Assembly: GCF_015330165.1 (NCBI RefSeq)
Contig: NZ_JADDXT010000002.1
Span: 494,504 to 558,503 of the forward strand
DNA: 64,000 nucleotides
From: Zobellia roscoffensis
GTDB taxonomy: Bacteria; Bacteroidota; Bacteroidia; Flavobacteriales; Flavobacteriaceae
Direction: 5' to 3'
The translations under genes were made by a program, and so were the position numbers. Position 1 is the stretch's first letter. Every line of letters starts with the position of its first letter. The notes under the pieces were generated by a model. That model was not told the origin of the DNA. It was given only the letters and a program-made list of their open reading frames with translations, and did no database searches. Positions 26,021 through 33,805 of this stretch are shown one piece after another.

Positions 26021-26563
26021 TTAAGCTGATTTACCTGCTTTTCTTCTTAACTGCTCGCCAACAAACTTAACACCTTTTCCTTTATAAGGCTCAGGCTTAC
26101 GGAAAGCTCGTATTTTTGCGGCAATTTGACCGACCAATTGTTTATCGAAAGATGTCAATTTTATAATTGGATTCTTTCCTTTCTCAGATACAGTTTCAAC
26201 CTTAACTTCAGGAGCTATATCTATAACTATATTATGAGAAAATCCTAAAGCGATATCCAATTTCTGACCTTGATTAGCAGCACGGTAACCCACACCTACA
26301 AGTTCCAATTCTTTTGTCCATCCTTTAGAAACACCTTCGATCATATTCTTCACCAAAGAACGGTATAGACCATGCTTTGCTTTATGTTCCTTAGAATCTG
26401 AAGGTCTAGTTACCCAAACTTGATTCTCTTCTATCTTTATATCGACGGCAGAAAACTCTTGAGTAAGCTCACCCAACTTGCCTTTTACGACAACCTCGTT
26501 CTCCTTTACCTCAACAGTAACTCCTTCAGGAATAGCTACCGGATTATTACCAATTCTTGACAT
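26021..26563 (-). CDS. rplF: 50S ribosomal protein L6
   Basis: L6 lies near the factor-binding site of the large subunit. The 180-residue protein has two tandem L6 domains, starting MSRIGNNPVAIPEGV and ending with FRKPEPYKGKGVKF. It is 18 bases from rpsH. Confidence 0.98.
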   Translation of the reverse strand: MSRIGNNPVAIPEGVTVEVKENEVVVKGKLGELTQEFSAVDIKIEENQVWVTRPSDSKEHKAKHGLYRSLVKNMIEGVSKGWTKELELVGVGYRAANQGQKLDIALGFSHNIVIDIAPEVKVETVSEKGKNPIIKLTSFDKQLVGQIAAKIRAFRKPEPYKGKGVKFVGEQLRRKAGKSA

Positions 26564-26581
26564 TTCTTACTATTTATCCTA

Positions 26582-26980
26582 TTAATATACGTAGCAAAGC
26601 ACCTCGCCACCTACATTTTCATTTTTTGCCTGCTTGCTCGTCATTACTCCGTGAGAAGTTGAAACTATAGCTATCCCTAAGCCATTTAAGACTCTAGGCA
26701 GATTTTCAGCGCCTGCATACTTACGTAGACCCGGCTTACTGATTCTCTGAATTTTTTTAATAACAGGCTCTTTAGTTGCCTTGTCATATTTCAAGGCAAT
26801 CTTAATAGAACCCTGAACTTTATCCTCCTCGAATTTGTAACTTAAAATATAGCCCTGATCGAACAATATTTTAGTCATCTCTCTCTTCACTTTTGAAGAG
26901 GGTATCTCTACCACTCTGTGACCAGCTCTGCTGGCATTTCTAACTCGCGTTAGATAATCTGCTATAGTATCTGTAACCAT
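26582..26980 (-). CDS. rpsH: 30S ribosomal protein S8
   Basis: S8 binds the central domain of 16S rRNA, and in E. coli it also represses the spc operon. The 132-residue protein has DTIADYLTRVRNASRAGH and the C-terminal STSHGVMTSKQAKNENVGG. A 66-base gap separates it from rpsN; short, imperfect inverted repeats there are not convincing. Confidence 0.98.
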   Translation of the reverse strand: MVTDTIADYLTRVRNASRAGHRVVEIPSSKVKREMTKILFDQGYILSYKFEEDKVQGSIKIALKYDKATKEPVIKKIQRISKPGLRKYAGAENLPRVLNGLGIAIVSTSHGVMTSKQAKNENVGGEVLCYVY

Positions 26981-27046
26981 CTGTATATAATTCGGTAACG
27001 GTTTTCGCTCTTTTTAACGAACCTGAAACCAGTTAATCAATTTAAT

Positions 27047-27316
27047 TTACCAGCTTGCTTTCTTAACACCTGGTATAAGACCTTTATTGGCCATCTCTCT
27101 AAACATAACCCTAGAGATACCAAAAGTTCTCATGTAACCTTTTGGCCTACCTGTTAACTTGCAACGATTGTGCATACGAACAGGTGATGCATTTTTTGGC
27201 AACTTTTGCAATGCTTCGTAATCTCCAGCTTCTTTCAAAGCTTTTCTTTTCTCGGCATATTTAGCAACAGTTTTCGCTCTTTTGCGCTCACGGGCCTTCA
27301 TAGATTCTTTAGCCAT
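27047..27316 (-). CDS. rpsN: 30S ribosomal protein S14, zinc-free form
   Basis: S14 is a late-assembling protein of the small-subunit head. The 89-residue length and the sequence RMHNRCKLTGRPKGYMRTFG show the long type without the CxxC...CxxC zinc site: only one cysteine is present. It lies between rplE (1-base gap) and rpsH. Confidence 0.98.
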   Translation of the reverse strand: MAKESMKARERKRAKTVAKYAEKRKALKEAGDYEALQKLPKNASPVRMHNRCKLTGRPKGYMRTFGISRVMFREMANKGLIPGVKKASW

Positions 27317-27317
27317 A

Positions 27318-27869
27318 CTAGTTCTTTTTAAAAGGTAATCCTAATTCTGTTAACAATGATTTTGCTTCTTTATCCGTATCAGCCGAAGTAACAAAGGTAA
27401 TATCCATTCCGTCAATTCTATTGATTTTATCAATATTGATTTCAGGAAAAATAATTTGCTCCGTTACACCAAGGCTATAATTTCCACGACCATCAAAGCC
27501 AGTAGCCTTAATCCCCTGAAAATCACGAACACGTGGCAATGCACTTGTGATCAAACGATCCAAGAATTCGTACATACGCTCACCACGTAAAGTAACTTTA
27601 GCACCAATAGGCATGCCTTTACGCAACTTAAATGCGGCAACATCCTTCTTAGACAATGTAGCTACAGCTCTCTGACCTGTAATATTAGTCAATTCGTCAA
27701 CTGCGTGATCGATAAGTTTCTTATCTGCAACAGCGGCACCAACACCTCTACTAACAACTATCTTCTGAAGTTTTGGCACTTGCATTACATTCTTGTAACC
27801 AAATTCTTCTTTAAGCGCATCTACTATACGCTCACCATATTCTTTCTTTAACCTTGAAACGTAAGCCAT
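27318..27869 (-). CDS. rplE: 50S ribosomal protein L5
   Basis: L5 binds 5S rRNA and contacts P-site tRNA. The 183-residue protein has the N-terminal MQVPKLQKIVVSRGVG and the C-terminal LGVTEQIIFPEINIDKINR. It is 3 bases from rplX. Confidence 0.98.
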   Translation of the reverse strand: MAYVSRLKKEYGERIVDALKEEFGYKNVMQVPKLQKIVVSRGVGAAVADKKLIDHAVDELTNITGQRAVATLSKKDVAAFKLRKGMPIGAKVTLRGERMYEFLDRLITSALPRVRDFQGIKATGFDGRGNYSLGVTEQIIFPEINIDKINRIDGMDITFVTSADTDKEAKSLLTELGLPFKKN

Positions 27870-27872
27870 AAC

Positions 27873-28187
27873 TTATATTACTTCATTGGATTTCTTAGAA
27901 AACCGGACTTTCTTTCCGTCTCTAACCTCGTACCCTACTCTTGTAGTCTCGCTTGATTTAGCATCAATAAGCGCAAGATTAGAAATATGGATAGGAGCTT
28001 CTTTTTTAACGATACCACCTTGTGGGTTCTGTGCACTTGGTTTCTGATGCTTAGAAACCATATTTGCACCTTCCACGATGGCTTTGTTCTTCTCACGGTC
28101 TACAGTTATCACCTTGCCCTCAGTACCTTTATGGTCTCCAGCAATGATACGTACTGTATCTCCCGTTTTAATTTTCAACTTTTTCAT
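27873..28187 (-). CDS. rplX: 50S ribosomal protein L24
   Basis: L24 initiates large-subunit assembly. The 104-residue protein begins MKKLKIKTGDTVRIIAGDHK, the KOW domain. The ATG at 28187 matches the usual N-terminus; a longer frame starting at 28229 would overlap rplN and add 14 unlikely residues. Confidence 0.97.
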   Translation of the reverse strand: MKKLKIKTGDTVRIIAGDHKGTEGKVITVDREKNKAIVEGANMVSKHQKPSAQNPQGGIVKKEAPIHISNLALIDAKSSETTRVGYEVRDGKKVRFSKKSNEVI

Positions 28188-28200
28188 GCTTGCTCTAATA

Positions 28201-28569
28201 TTATAGTACCTCTGGGGCCAATGAAACAATTTTCATGAATTGCTTATCGCGTAATTCGCGGGCAACCGGACCGAAAACACGGGTTCCTCTCATTTCGCCC
28301 GTTGGATTCAACAATACACAAGCATTGTCATCGAAACGAATATATGAACCATCTGGTCTTCTTACTTCTTTCTTTGTTCTTACAACTACCGCCGTAGAAA
28401 CCGCACCTTTTTTGATACCTCCGTTAGGCGTAGCTTCTTTAACCGTAACAACGATCTTATCTCCGATGGAAGCGTATCTTCTCTTGGTACCACCAAGTAC
28501 ACGTATGGTCAAAACTTCTTTTGCCCCAGTGTTATCCGCTACCTTTAACCTTGATTCTTGCTGTAACAT
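28201..28569 (-). CDS. rplN: 50S ribosomal protein L14
   Basis: L14 lies at the subunit interface and is the target of silencing factor RsfS. The 122-residue protein begins MLQQESRLKVADNTGAKEV and ends FMKIVSLAPEVL. It is 1 base from rpsQ. Confidence 0.98.
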   Translation of the reverse strand: MLQQESRLKVADNTGAKEVLTIRVLGGTKRRYASIGDKIVVTVKEATPNGGIKKGAVSTAVVVRTKKEVRRPDGSYIRFDDNACVLLNPTGEMRGTRVFGPVARELRDKQFMKIVSLAPEVL

Positions 28570-28570
28570 A

Positions 28571-28831
28571 TTATTTAGCTCTTTCTAAGATTTCTACTAA
28601 ACGCCAAGTTTTAGTCTTACTTAACGGGCGTGTCTCCATTATCTTAACGGTATCACCTTCGTTGCAATCATTTGCTTCGTCGTGTGCAACATATTTTTTC
28701 GTCTTTAAAACGAACTTACCGTACATAGGGTGCTTTACTCGCTTTACCTCGGCCACAACAATAGATTTCTCCATTTTGTTACTGGTTACAACCCCTATCC
28801 TTTCTTTCCTTAAGTTTCTTTTTTCTTCCAT
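28571..28831 (-). CDS. rpsQ: 30S ribosomal protein S17
   Basis: S17 is a primary 16S rRNA-binding OB-fold protein. The 86-residue protein carries RIGVVTSNKMEKSIVVAEV and ECN-type loop sequence NDCNEGDTVKIMETRPLSKTK. It is 13 bases from rpmC. Confidence 0.98.
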   Translation of the reverse strand: MEEKRNLRKERIGVVTSNKMEKSIVVAEVKRVKHPMYGKFVLKTKKYVAHDEANDCNEGDTVKIMETRPLSKTKTWRLVEILERAK

Positions 28832-28844
28832 AAAGCCGAACCAG

Positions 28845-29036
28845 TTATTGGTTTTCCCTATTAGTTAATTCCGTTGCTAATCTAGCTACCGTTCTTCTTG
28901 TCTTTCTGATTTGAAGTGGATTCTCTAATGGCGTCACAAAGTGAGCTATTTTAAGATTCGCAGACTCCTTTTTAAACTCAGCAAGTTTTTGCTTAAGCTC
29001 TTCTATGGACAATTCTTTAATTTCTTTGTTTTTCAT
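28845..29036 (-). CDS. rpmC: 50S ribosomal protein L29
   Basis: L29 lies at the nascent-chain exit and docks SRP and trigger factor with L23. The 63-residue protein is two helices, IKELSIEELKQKLAEFKKE and PLQIRKTRRTVARLATEL. It is 8 bases from rplP. Confidence 0.97.
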   Translation of the reverse strand: MKNKEIKELSIEELKQKLAEFKKESANLKIAHFVTPLENPLQIRKTRRTVARLATELTNRENQ

Positions 29037-29044
29037 GGTACAAC

Positions 29045-29476
29045 TTAGATTAAATCTTGATCAACGTAGTCACGTGCAACAATAAACTTTGTTTTAACAG
29101 GTAACTTTTGCGCTGCCAACCTTAATGCTTCCTTAGCAACATCTATAGGTACACCAGCAACTTCAAATAAAACTCTTCCAGGCTTAACGACCGCCACAAA
29201 ATACTCAGGAGCACCTTTACCTTTACCCATACGAACCTCAAGAGGTTTTTTGGTAATAGGCTTGTCTGGAAAAATTTTGATCCATAACTGGCCTTGCCTT
29301 TTCATATATCTAGTAGCCGCGATACGAGCTGCCTCGATCTGGCGTGACGTTATAAATTTTGAATCCAAAGTTTTGATGCCGAACATTCCATTTGATAACT
29401 GGAAACCTCTACCCGCATTGCCTTTCATGCGGCCTTTTTGCATCTTACGAAACTTGGTTCTTTTAGGTTGTAACAT
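29045..29476 (-). CDS. rplP: 50S ribosomal protein L16
   Basis: L16 organises the A-site architecture of the large subunit. The 143-residue protein begins MLQPKRTKFRKMQKGRMKG and contains RVLFEVAGVPIDVAKEALRL. It is slightly longer than the E. coli protein. It is 19 bases from rpsC. Confidence 0.98.
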   Translation of the reverse strand: MLQPKRTKFRKMQKGRMKGNAGRGFQLSNGMFGIKTLDSKFITSRQIEAARIAATRYMKRQGQLWIKIFPDKPITKKPLEVRMGKGKGAPEYFVAVVKPGRVLFEVAGVPIDVAKEALRLAAQKLPVKTKFIVARDYVDQDLI

Positions 29477-29495
29477 TGTTTACTTCTTTAAAAAA

Positions 29496-30218
29496 TTACT
29501 TTCTACGACGTTGCTTTCTTCCGCCTTCACGCTTATCACCACCTTTTGAAGATTGACCTTTAGTCATACCTACTAATGGAGACAACTCACGCTTGCCGTA
29601 CACTTCACCTTTCATGATCCAAACCTTAATACCTAACTTACCGTATGTCGTTTGTGCCTCATGCAAAGCATAATCGATATCTGCACGGAAAGTAGACAAT
29701 GGAATACGACCATCTTTATAAGACTCCGAACGCGCCATTTCAGCACCATTCAAACGACCTGAAATCTGAATCTTAATTCCCTCTGCATTCATTCTCATTG
29801 CCGCAGCAATAGCCATTTTAATAGCTCTTCTAAAAGAAATTCTGCTCTCTATTTGACGCGCAACACTTGCAGCAACCAAATTAGCATCAAGTTCAGGTCT
29901 CTTGATCTCATAAATATTGATCTGAACCTCTTTATTCGTGATTTTCTTAAGCTCTTCCTTAAGCTTATCCACCTCTTGACCACCTTTACCGATAATAATA
30001 CCAGGTCTTGCAGTAGTCACTGTAATTGTAATCAACTTCAAGGTACGCTCTATAATTACCCTAGACACACTAGCTTTCGCCAAACGCGCATGAATATACT
30101 TACGTATCTTATCGTCCTCAGCTAGCTTATCTCCATAATCGTTTCCACCATACCAGTTAGATTCCCATCCTCTGATAATTCCTAGACGATTTCCTATCGG
30201 ATTTGTTTTCTGTCCCAT
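29496..30218 (-). CDS. rpsC: 30S ribosomal protein S3
   Basis: S3 contributes to the mRNA entry helicase. The 240-residue protein has the KH domain motif RPGIIIGKGGQEVDKLKEEL and the C-terminal domain with RISFRRAIKMAIAAAMRM. A basic KGGDKREGGRKQRRRK tail ends it. It overlaps nothing and starts 1 base after rplV. Confidence 0.98.
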   Translation of the reverse strand: MGQKTNPIGNRLGIIRGWESNWYGGNDYGDKLAEDDKIRKYIHARLAKASVSRVIIERTLKLITITVTTARPGIIIGKGGQEVDKLKEELKKITNKEVQINIYEIKRPELDANLVAASVARQIESRISFRRAIKMAIAAAMRMNAEGIKIQISGRLNGAEMARSESYKDGRIPLSTFRADIDYALHEAQTTYGKLGIKVWIMKGEVYGKRELSPLVGMTKGQSSKGGDKREGGRKQRRRK

Positions 30219-30219
30219 T

Positions 30220-30627
30220 CTAGCTTTCTATATTATTATTAGACCCCAAAACCAATGTAACATGGTTGGAACGTTTTCTAATTCTATGCGCTCTACCCTG
30301 TGGAGCTGGACGCAATCTCTTTAACATACTACCTCCATCAACACGAATTTCTTTTACAAAAAGATCCGCATCCTCTACACTAGCATCCTCATTCTTTGAT
30401 TGCCAATTTGCCAAGGCAGAAAGCAATAACTTCTCTAACTTACGAGAAGCCTCTTTTGGATTAAAACGCAATATAGCCAAAGCCTTTTCCACTTTTACCC
30501 CTCTTACAAGGTCAGCTACTAAACGCATTTTTCTAGGCGATGTAGGACAGTTGTTCAACTTAGCGAACGCTATCTGCTTTTTCTCAGCCTTGATTCTTTC
30601 GGCCATCTGTTTTTTTCGAACTCCCAT
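30220..30627 (-). CDS. rplV: 50S ribosomal protein L22
   Basis: L22 lines the exit tunnel, and its loop is a site of macrolide resistance mutations. The 135-residue protein has AKLNNCPTSPRKMRLVADLV and the loop end PAPQGRAHRIRKRSNHVT, both looking normal. A 20-residue basic N-terminal extension precedes the core. Confidence 0.98.
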   Translation of the reverse strand: MGVRKKQMAERIKAEKKQIAFAKLNNCPTSPRKMRLVADLVRGVKVEKALAILRFNPKEASRKLEKLLLSALANWQSKNEDASVEDADLFVKEIRVDGGSMLKRLRPAPQGRAHRIRKRSNHVTLVLGSNNNIES

Positions 30628-30630
30628 AGC

Positions 30631-30909
30631 TTACTTTTTTCCTTTGTTCTTGGCTCCTGCATGACCTCTAAAAGATCTTGTTGGAGAAAATTCGCCTAAT
30701 TTATGACCTACCATGTTCTCTGTAACGAAAACAGGAACAAACTGTCTTCCGTTGTGCACAGCTATAGTCTGACCTACAAAATCAGGTGTTATCATCGATG
30801 CTCTTGACCACGTCTTTATAACACTCTTCTTTCCAGAAGAAGCGCTTTGCTGGATTTTTTTCTCCAAGCTATAATGAACGTAAGGTCCCTTTTTTAACGA
30901 TCGTGCCAT
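30631..30909 (-). CDS. rpsS: 30S ribosomal protein S19
   Basis: S19 binds the head of 16S rRNA with S13. The 92-residue protein begins MARSLKKGPYVHYSLEKK and has the conserved GHKLGEFSPTRSFRGHAG. It lies between rplB and rplV. Confidence 0.98.
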   Translation of the reverse strand: MARSLKKGPYVHYSLEKKIQQSASSGKKSVIKTWSRASMITPDFVGQTIAVHNGRQFVPVFVTENMVGHKLGEFSPTRSFRGHAGAKNKGKK

Positions 30910-30922
30910 TGTTTCTTACTTT

Positions 30923-31747
30923 TTATTTCTTTCTACGTTCTAGAATATACTTATTCGTCTTCTTGGTTCTAGTACGTGTTCTATAACCTTTAGCCGGAAT
31001 TCCGTTTCTTGATCTTGGATGACCACCAGAAGCCCTACCTTCACCACCACCCATTGGGTGATCAACAGGGTTCATTGCTACTGGTCTCGTTCTAGGTCTT
31101 CTACCCAACCATCTACTTCTACCCGCTTTACCAGATACCAATAATTGATGATCAGAATTTGATATAGCTCCAACCGTAGCCATACACGTAGACAATATTA
31201 ACCTAGTTTCACCTGAAGGCATCTTCACCGTAACAAACTTACCGTCCTTTGCCATTAACTGAGCAAAAGTACCTGCACTTCTAGCCATAACAGCTCCTTG
31301 ACCAGGTCGTAATTCTATACAAGAAATAATAGTACCTAATGGTATCTCACTTATAGGTAATGCATTTCCAATTTCAGGAGCCACATTACTTCCAGAAGCA
31401 ACTTCTTGACCTACTTGTAATCCGTTTTGCGCAATGATGTATCTTTTCTCACCATCAGCATACTTCAACAAAGCAATAAAAGCCGTTCTGTTTGGATCAT
31501 ATTGAATTGATTCTACAACAGCAGAAACTCCCTGCTTATCTCTTTTAAAATCAATAACACGATACCTTCTCTTATGCCCACCACCTCTTTGGCGTATGGT
31601 CATTTTTCCTTGACTGTTTCTACCTCCCGATTTTTTTAACGGAGCGAGCAAACTCTTCTCCGGCTTATCAGTAGTAATGGCGTCAAAACCATTTACTACT
31701 CTAAAACGCTGCCCGGGGGTTATGGGTTTTAATTTTCTAACTGACAT
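30923..31747 (-). CDS. rplB: 50S ribosomal protein L2
   Basis: L2 is required for subunit association and peptidyl transfer. The 274-residue protein has the N-terminal OB/KOW-type region and the highly conserved MNPVDHPMGGGEGRASGGHP, including the histidine linked to peptidyl transferase activity. It is 9 bases from rplW. Confidence 0.99.
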   Translation of the reverse strand: MSVRKLKPITPGQRFRVVNGFDAITTDKPEKSLLAPLKKSGGRNSQGKMTIRQRGGGHKRRYRVIDFKRDKQGVSAVVESIQYDPNRTAFIALLKYADGEKRYIIAQNGLQVGQEVASGSNVAPEIGNALPISEIPLGTIISCIELRPGQGAVMARSAGTFAQLMAKDGKFVTVKMPSGETRLILSTCMATVGAISNSDHQLLVSGKAGRSRWLGRRPRTRPVAMNPVDHPMGGGEGRASGGHPRSRNGIPAKGYRTRTRTKKTNKYILERRKK

Positions 31748-31756
31748 TTCTTGTCT

Positions 31757-32047
31757 TTATAGATTACTGTAAAAATCAATGATATCACCTTCAACCACAT
31801 CAACTATTGCCTTTTTAATTGCATTAGTCTTACCATGCTGTACGCCAGTCTTGGTGAAACGTGTTTTACGAGATGGACCATAATTCATGGTACGCACCTT
31901 CTTTACTGAAACACCGTAAGTTGCCTCTACAGCATCTTTAATCTGAATCTTGTTGGCCCTTGGATCAACAACGAAACCATAACGGTTGTACAACTCGCTT
32001 TCAGCAGTCATTTTTTCCGTTATTATTGGTTTTATCAACACACTCAT
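31757..32047 (-). CDS. rplW: 50S ribosomal protein L23
   Basis: L23 is the main docking site for trigger factor and SRP at the exit tunnel. The 96-residue protein begins MSVLIKPIITEKMTAESE and has YGVSVKKVRTMNYGPSRK. It is 6 bases from rplD. Confidence 0.98.
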   Translation of the reverse strand: MSVLIKPIITEKMTAESELYNRYGFVVDPRANKIQIKDAVEATYGVSVKKVRTMNYGPSRKTRFTKTGVQHGKTNAIKKAIVDVVEGDIIDFYSNL

Positions 32048-32053
32048 GGCTTT

Positions 32054-32683
32054 CTATTTTGTTAAATTTGACTCCAATCCTTCTAAAGCACTTTCCAACA
32101 ACACAATACTCGTTGCATTAAGAATTTTGTAAGTACTTATTTCTGAGGAAGTTACGACTTCGGAACCTTTCAAATTTCGCGAAGACAAATATACGCTATT
32201 ATTTGAATCACCCAAGACAAACAACGATTTTTTGTTCTCAAGCCCTAAGGACTTCAAAACTCCTTTAAAATCTTTTGTCTTTGGCGTATCAAAATTAAAG
32301 TCTTCTACAACCAAAATTGCTTCTTCTTTAGATTTGATACTAAGCGCAGATTTACGAGCCAAACGCTTAACGTTTTTGTTCAACTTCTGGCTGTAATCCT
32401 TAGGTCTTGGCCCAAAAATTCTACCACCACCTCTAAAAATAGGAGATTTAATACTACCAGCACGCGCTGTACCAGTTCCTTTTTGCTTCTTGATCTTACG
32501 AGTACTTCCCGCAATTTCCGCACGCTCTTTTGCTTTGTGCGTTCCTTGTCTTTGGTGTGCTAAATATTGTTTAACATCCAAATACACCGCATGATCATTC
32601 GGTTCTATTGCAAAAACAGCATCAGAAAGGTCTGCCTTTCTACCTGTTTCTTTTCCTTTGATATCTAAAACTGCTACCTTCAT
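32054..32683 (-). CDS. rplD: 50S ribosomal protein L4
   Basis: L4 lines the exit tunnel, and in E. coli it also controls the S10 operon by attenuation and translational repression. The 209-residue protein has QGTHKAKERAEIAGSTRKIK and GTGTARAGSIKSPIFRGGG. It overlaps the rplC stop by one base, so translation is coupled. A terminator-like hairpin upstream of rplC could be its regulatory target, which is inference. Confidence 0.98.
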   Translation of the reverse strand: MKVAVLDIKGKETGRKADLSDAVFAIEPNDHAVYLDVKQYLAHQRQGTHKAKERAEIAGSTRKIKKQKGTGTARAGSIKSPIFRGGGRIFGPRPKDYSQKLNKNVKRLARKSALSIKSKEEAILVVEDFNFDTPKTKDFKGVLKSLGLENKKSLFVLGDSNNSVYLSSRNLKGSEVVTSSEISTYKILNATSIVLLESALEGLESNLTK

Positions 32684-33300
32684 TACTTCTCGATAGTTAC
32701 GTAAGCGTTCTTATGACCTGGAACAGCACCTTTTACAACTAAAAGATTCTTCTCCGGAACAACCTTTAACACCCTAAGGTTTTGAACGGTAACTCTATCG
32801 CCACCCATTCTACCGGCCATTTTCATTCCTTTAAAAACTCTAGCAGGATAAGATGCGGCACCAATGGAACCAGGAGCCCTCAAACGGTTATGCTGACCGT
32901 GAGTCGCCTGACCTACACCACCAAATCCGTGGCGTTTTACAACACCTTGAAAACCTTTACCTTTAGACGTACCAATAACATCTACAAATTCTCCTTCTAC
33001 AAATACATCAACACTAACGGTGTCTCCTAATTTGTAATCCTCATCAAAACCTTGAAACTCAACGACTTTTTTCTTAGGAGATGTACCTGCCTTTTTAAAA
33101 TGACCTGCTTCGGCCTTATTAGCACGCTTATCTGCCTTGTCATCGAAACCAAGCTGAAGAGCATTATACCCATCAACTTCTTCGGTTCTGACTTGGGTAA
33201 CTACACATGGTCCCGCCTCAATAACAGTACAAGGAATATTCTTCCCGTTCTCGTCAAAGATGCTGGTCATGCCTACCTTTTTTCCAATTAACCCAGACAT
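32683..33300 (-). CDS. rplC: 50S ribosomal protein L3
   Basis: L3 starts large-subunit assembly and reaches the peptidyl transferase centre. The 205-residue protein begins MSGLIGKKVGMTSIFDENGK and has GKGFQGVVKRHGFGGVGQAT with the conserved tip MAGRMGGDRVT. It is separated from rpsJ by 187 bases, which is unusual within this cluster. Confidence 0.98.
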   Translation of the reverse strand: MSGLIGKKVGMTSIFDENGKNIPCTVIEAGPCVVTQVRTEEVDGYNALQLGFDDKADKRANKAEAGHFKKAGTSPKKKVVEFQGFDEDYKLGDTVSVDVFVEGEFVDVIGTSKGKGFQGVVKRHGFGGVGQATHGQHNRLRAPGSIGAASYPARVFKGMKMAGRMGGDRVTVQNLRVLKVVPEKNLLVVKGAVPGHKNAYVTIEK

Positions 33301-33386
33301 ACTGATTTTAAATTATGGAATTCAGATTAACACTAACCCGTCTTCCGTTTATATATTACTAATTAAATACTCGTTCACTATAGGAC

Positions 33387-33483
33387 AAAAAAACAGGGTC
33401 AAAACAATTCAACCCTGATTGTTTTTTCCGTTTTTCCCTCGCACGCAGCTCAGGACATGTCCCCCACCCTTAACAGATGGGTT
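33387..33483 (-). promoter_or_regulatory. rpsJ-rplC intergenic attenuator-like region
   Basis: Reading on the minus strand from the rpsJ stop, there is first a small inverted repeat, ACCC then GGGT (33483-33468), then the 10-base palindrome GGACATGTCC (33462-33453). Next comes a hairpin made of CAGGGT (33417-33412) and ACCCTG (33399-33394) that leads directly into seven Us (33393-33387). The last part has the form of an intrinsic terminator. No TAnnTTTG box is visible between it and rplC, so the downstream ribosomal genes should depend on readthrough. That fits an attenuator. Confidence 0.6.
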
Positions 33484-33487
33484 ATAA

Positions 33488-33793
33488 CTATACTTTTATC
33501 TCAACCTCAACACCACTTGGAAGCTCTAACTTCATAAGGGCATCAATAGTTTTTGACGAAGAACTATAAATATCCAATAGTCTTTTATAAGAACTAAGTT
33601 GAAACTGCTCTCTTGACTTCTTATTTACGTGCGGCGAACGCAAAACCGTAAATATCTTCTTATGAGTTGGTAATGGAATTGGACCCGTTACCACAGCTCC
33701 GGTAGTTTTTACCGTTTTTACGATTTTCTCAGCAGACTTGTCTACCAAGTTATGATCGTAAGATTTAAGTTTTATCCTTATTTTTTGACTCAT
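33488..33793 (-). CDS. rpsJ: 30S ribosomal protein S10
   Basis: S10 is a small-subunit head protein that also joins NusB in antitermination. The 101-residue protein begins MSQKIRIKLKSYDHNLVDKS and has GPIPLPTHKKIFTVLRSPHV, complete. It lies 12 bases downstream of fusA, and so is grouped here with the str genes, not with rplC. Confidence 0.98.
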   Translation of the reverse strand: MSQKIRIKLKSYDHNLVDKSAEKIVKTVKTTGAVVTGPIPLPTHKKIFTVLRSPHVNKKSREQFQLSSYKRLLDIYSSSSKTIDALMKLELPSGVEVEIKV

Positions 33794-33805
33794 CTTTCTA
33801 AAAAA

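Noticed and set aside
26981..27046. Possible S8-type regulatory hairpin in the rpsN-rpsH gap
   Set aside because: Only short, imperfect inverted repeats are visible; not convincing compared with the rpsD leader.
28188..28229. Longer rplX frame starting at 28229
   Set aside because: It would overlap rplN and add 14 residues absent from the L24 family; MKKLKIK at 28187 is the normal N-terminus.
30266..30664. 132-codon plus-strand frame opposite rplV and rpsS
   Set aside because: It is an antisense shadow of two certain ribosomal genes and has no family features or promoter.
33453..33462. GGACATGTCC palindrome considered as a stand-alone operator
   Set aside because: It lies inside a transcribed ribosomal gap with other inverted repeats, so an RNA role in the rpsJ-rplC region is simpler.
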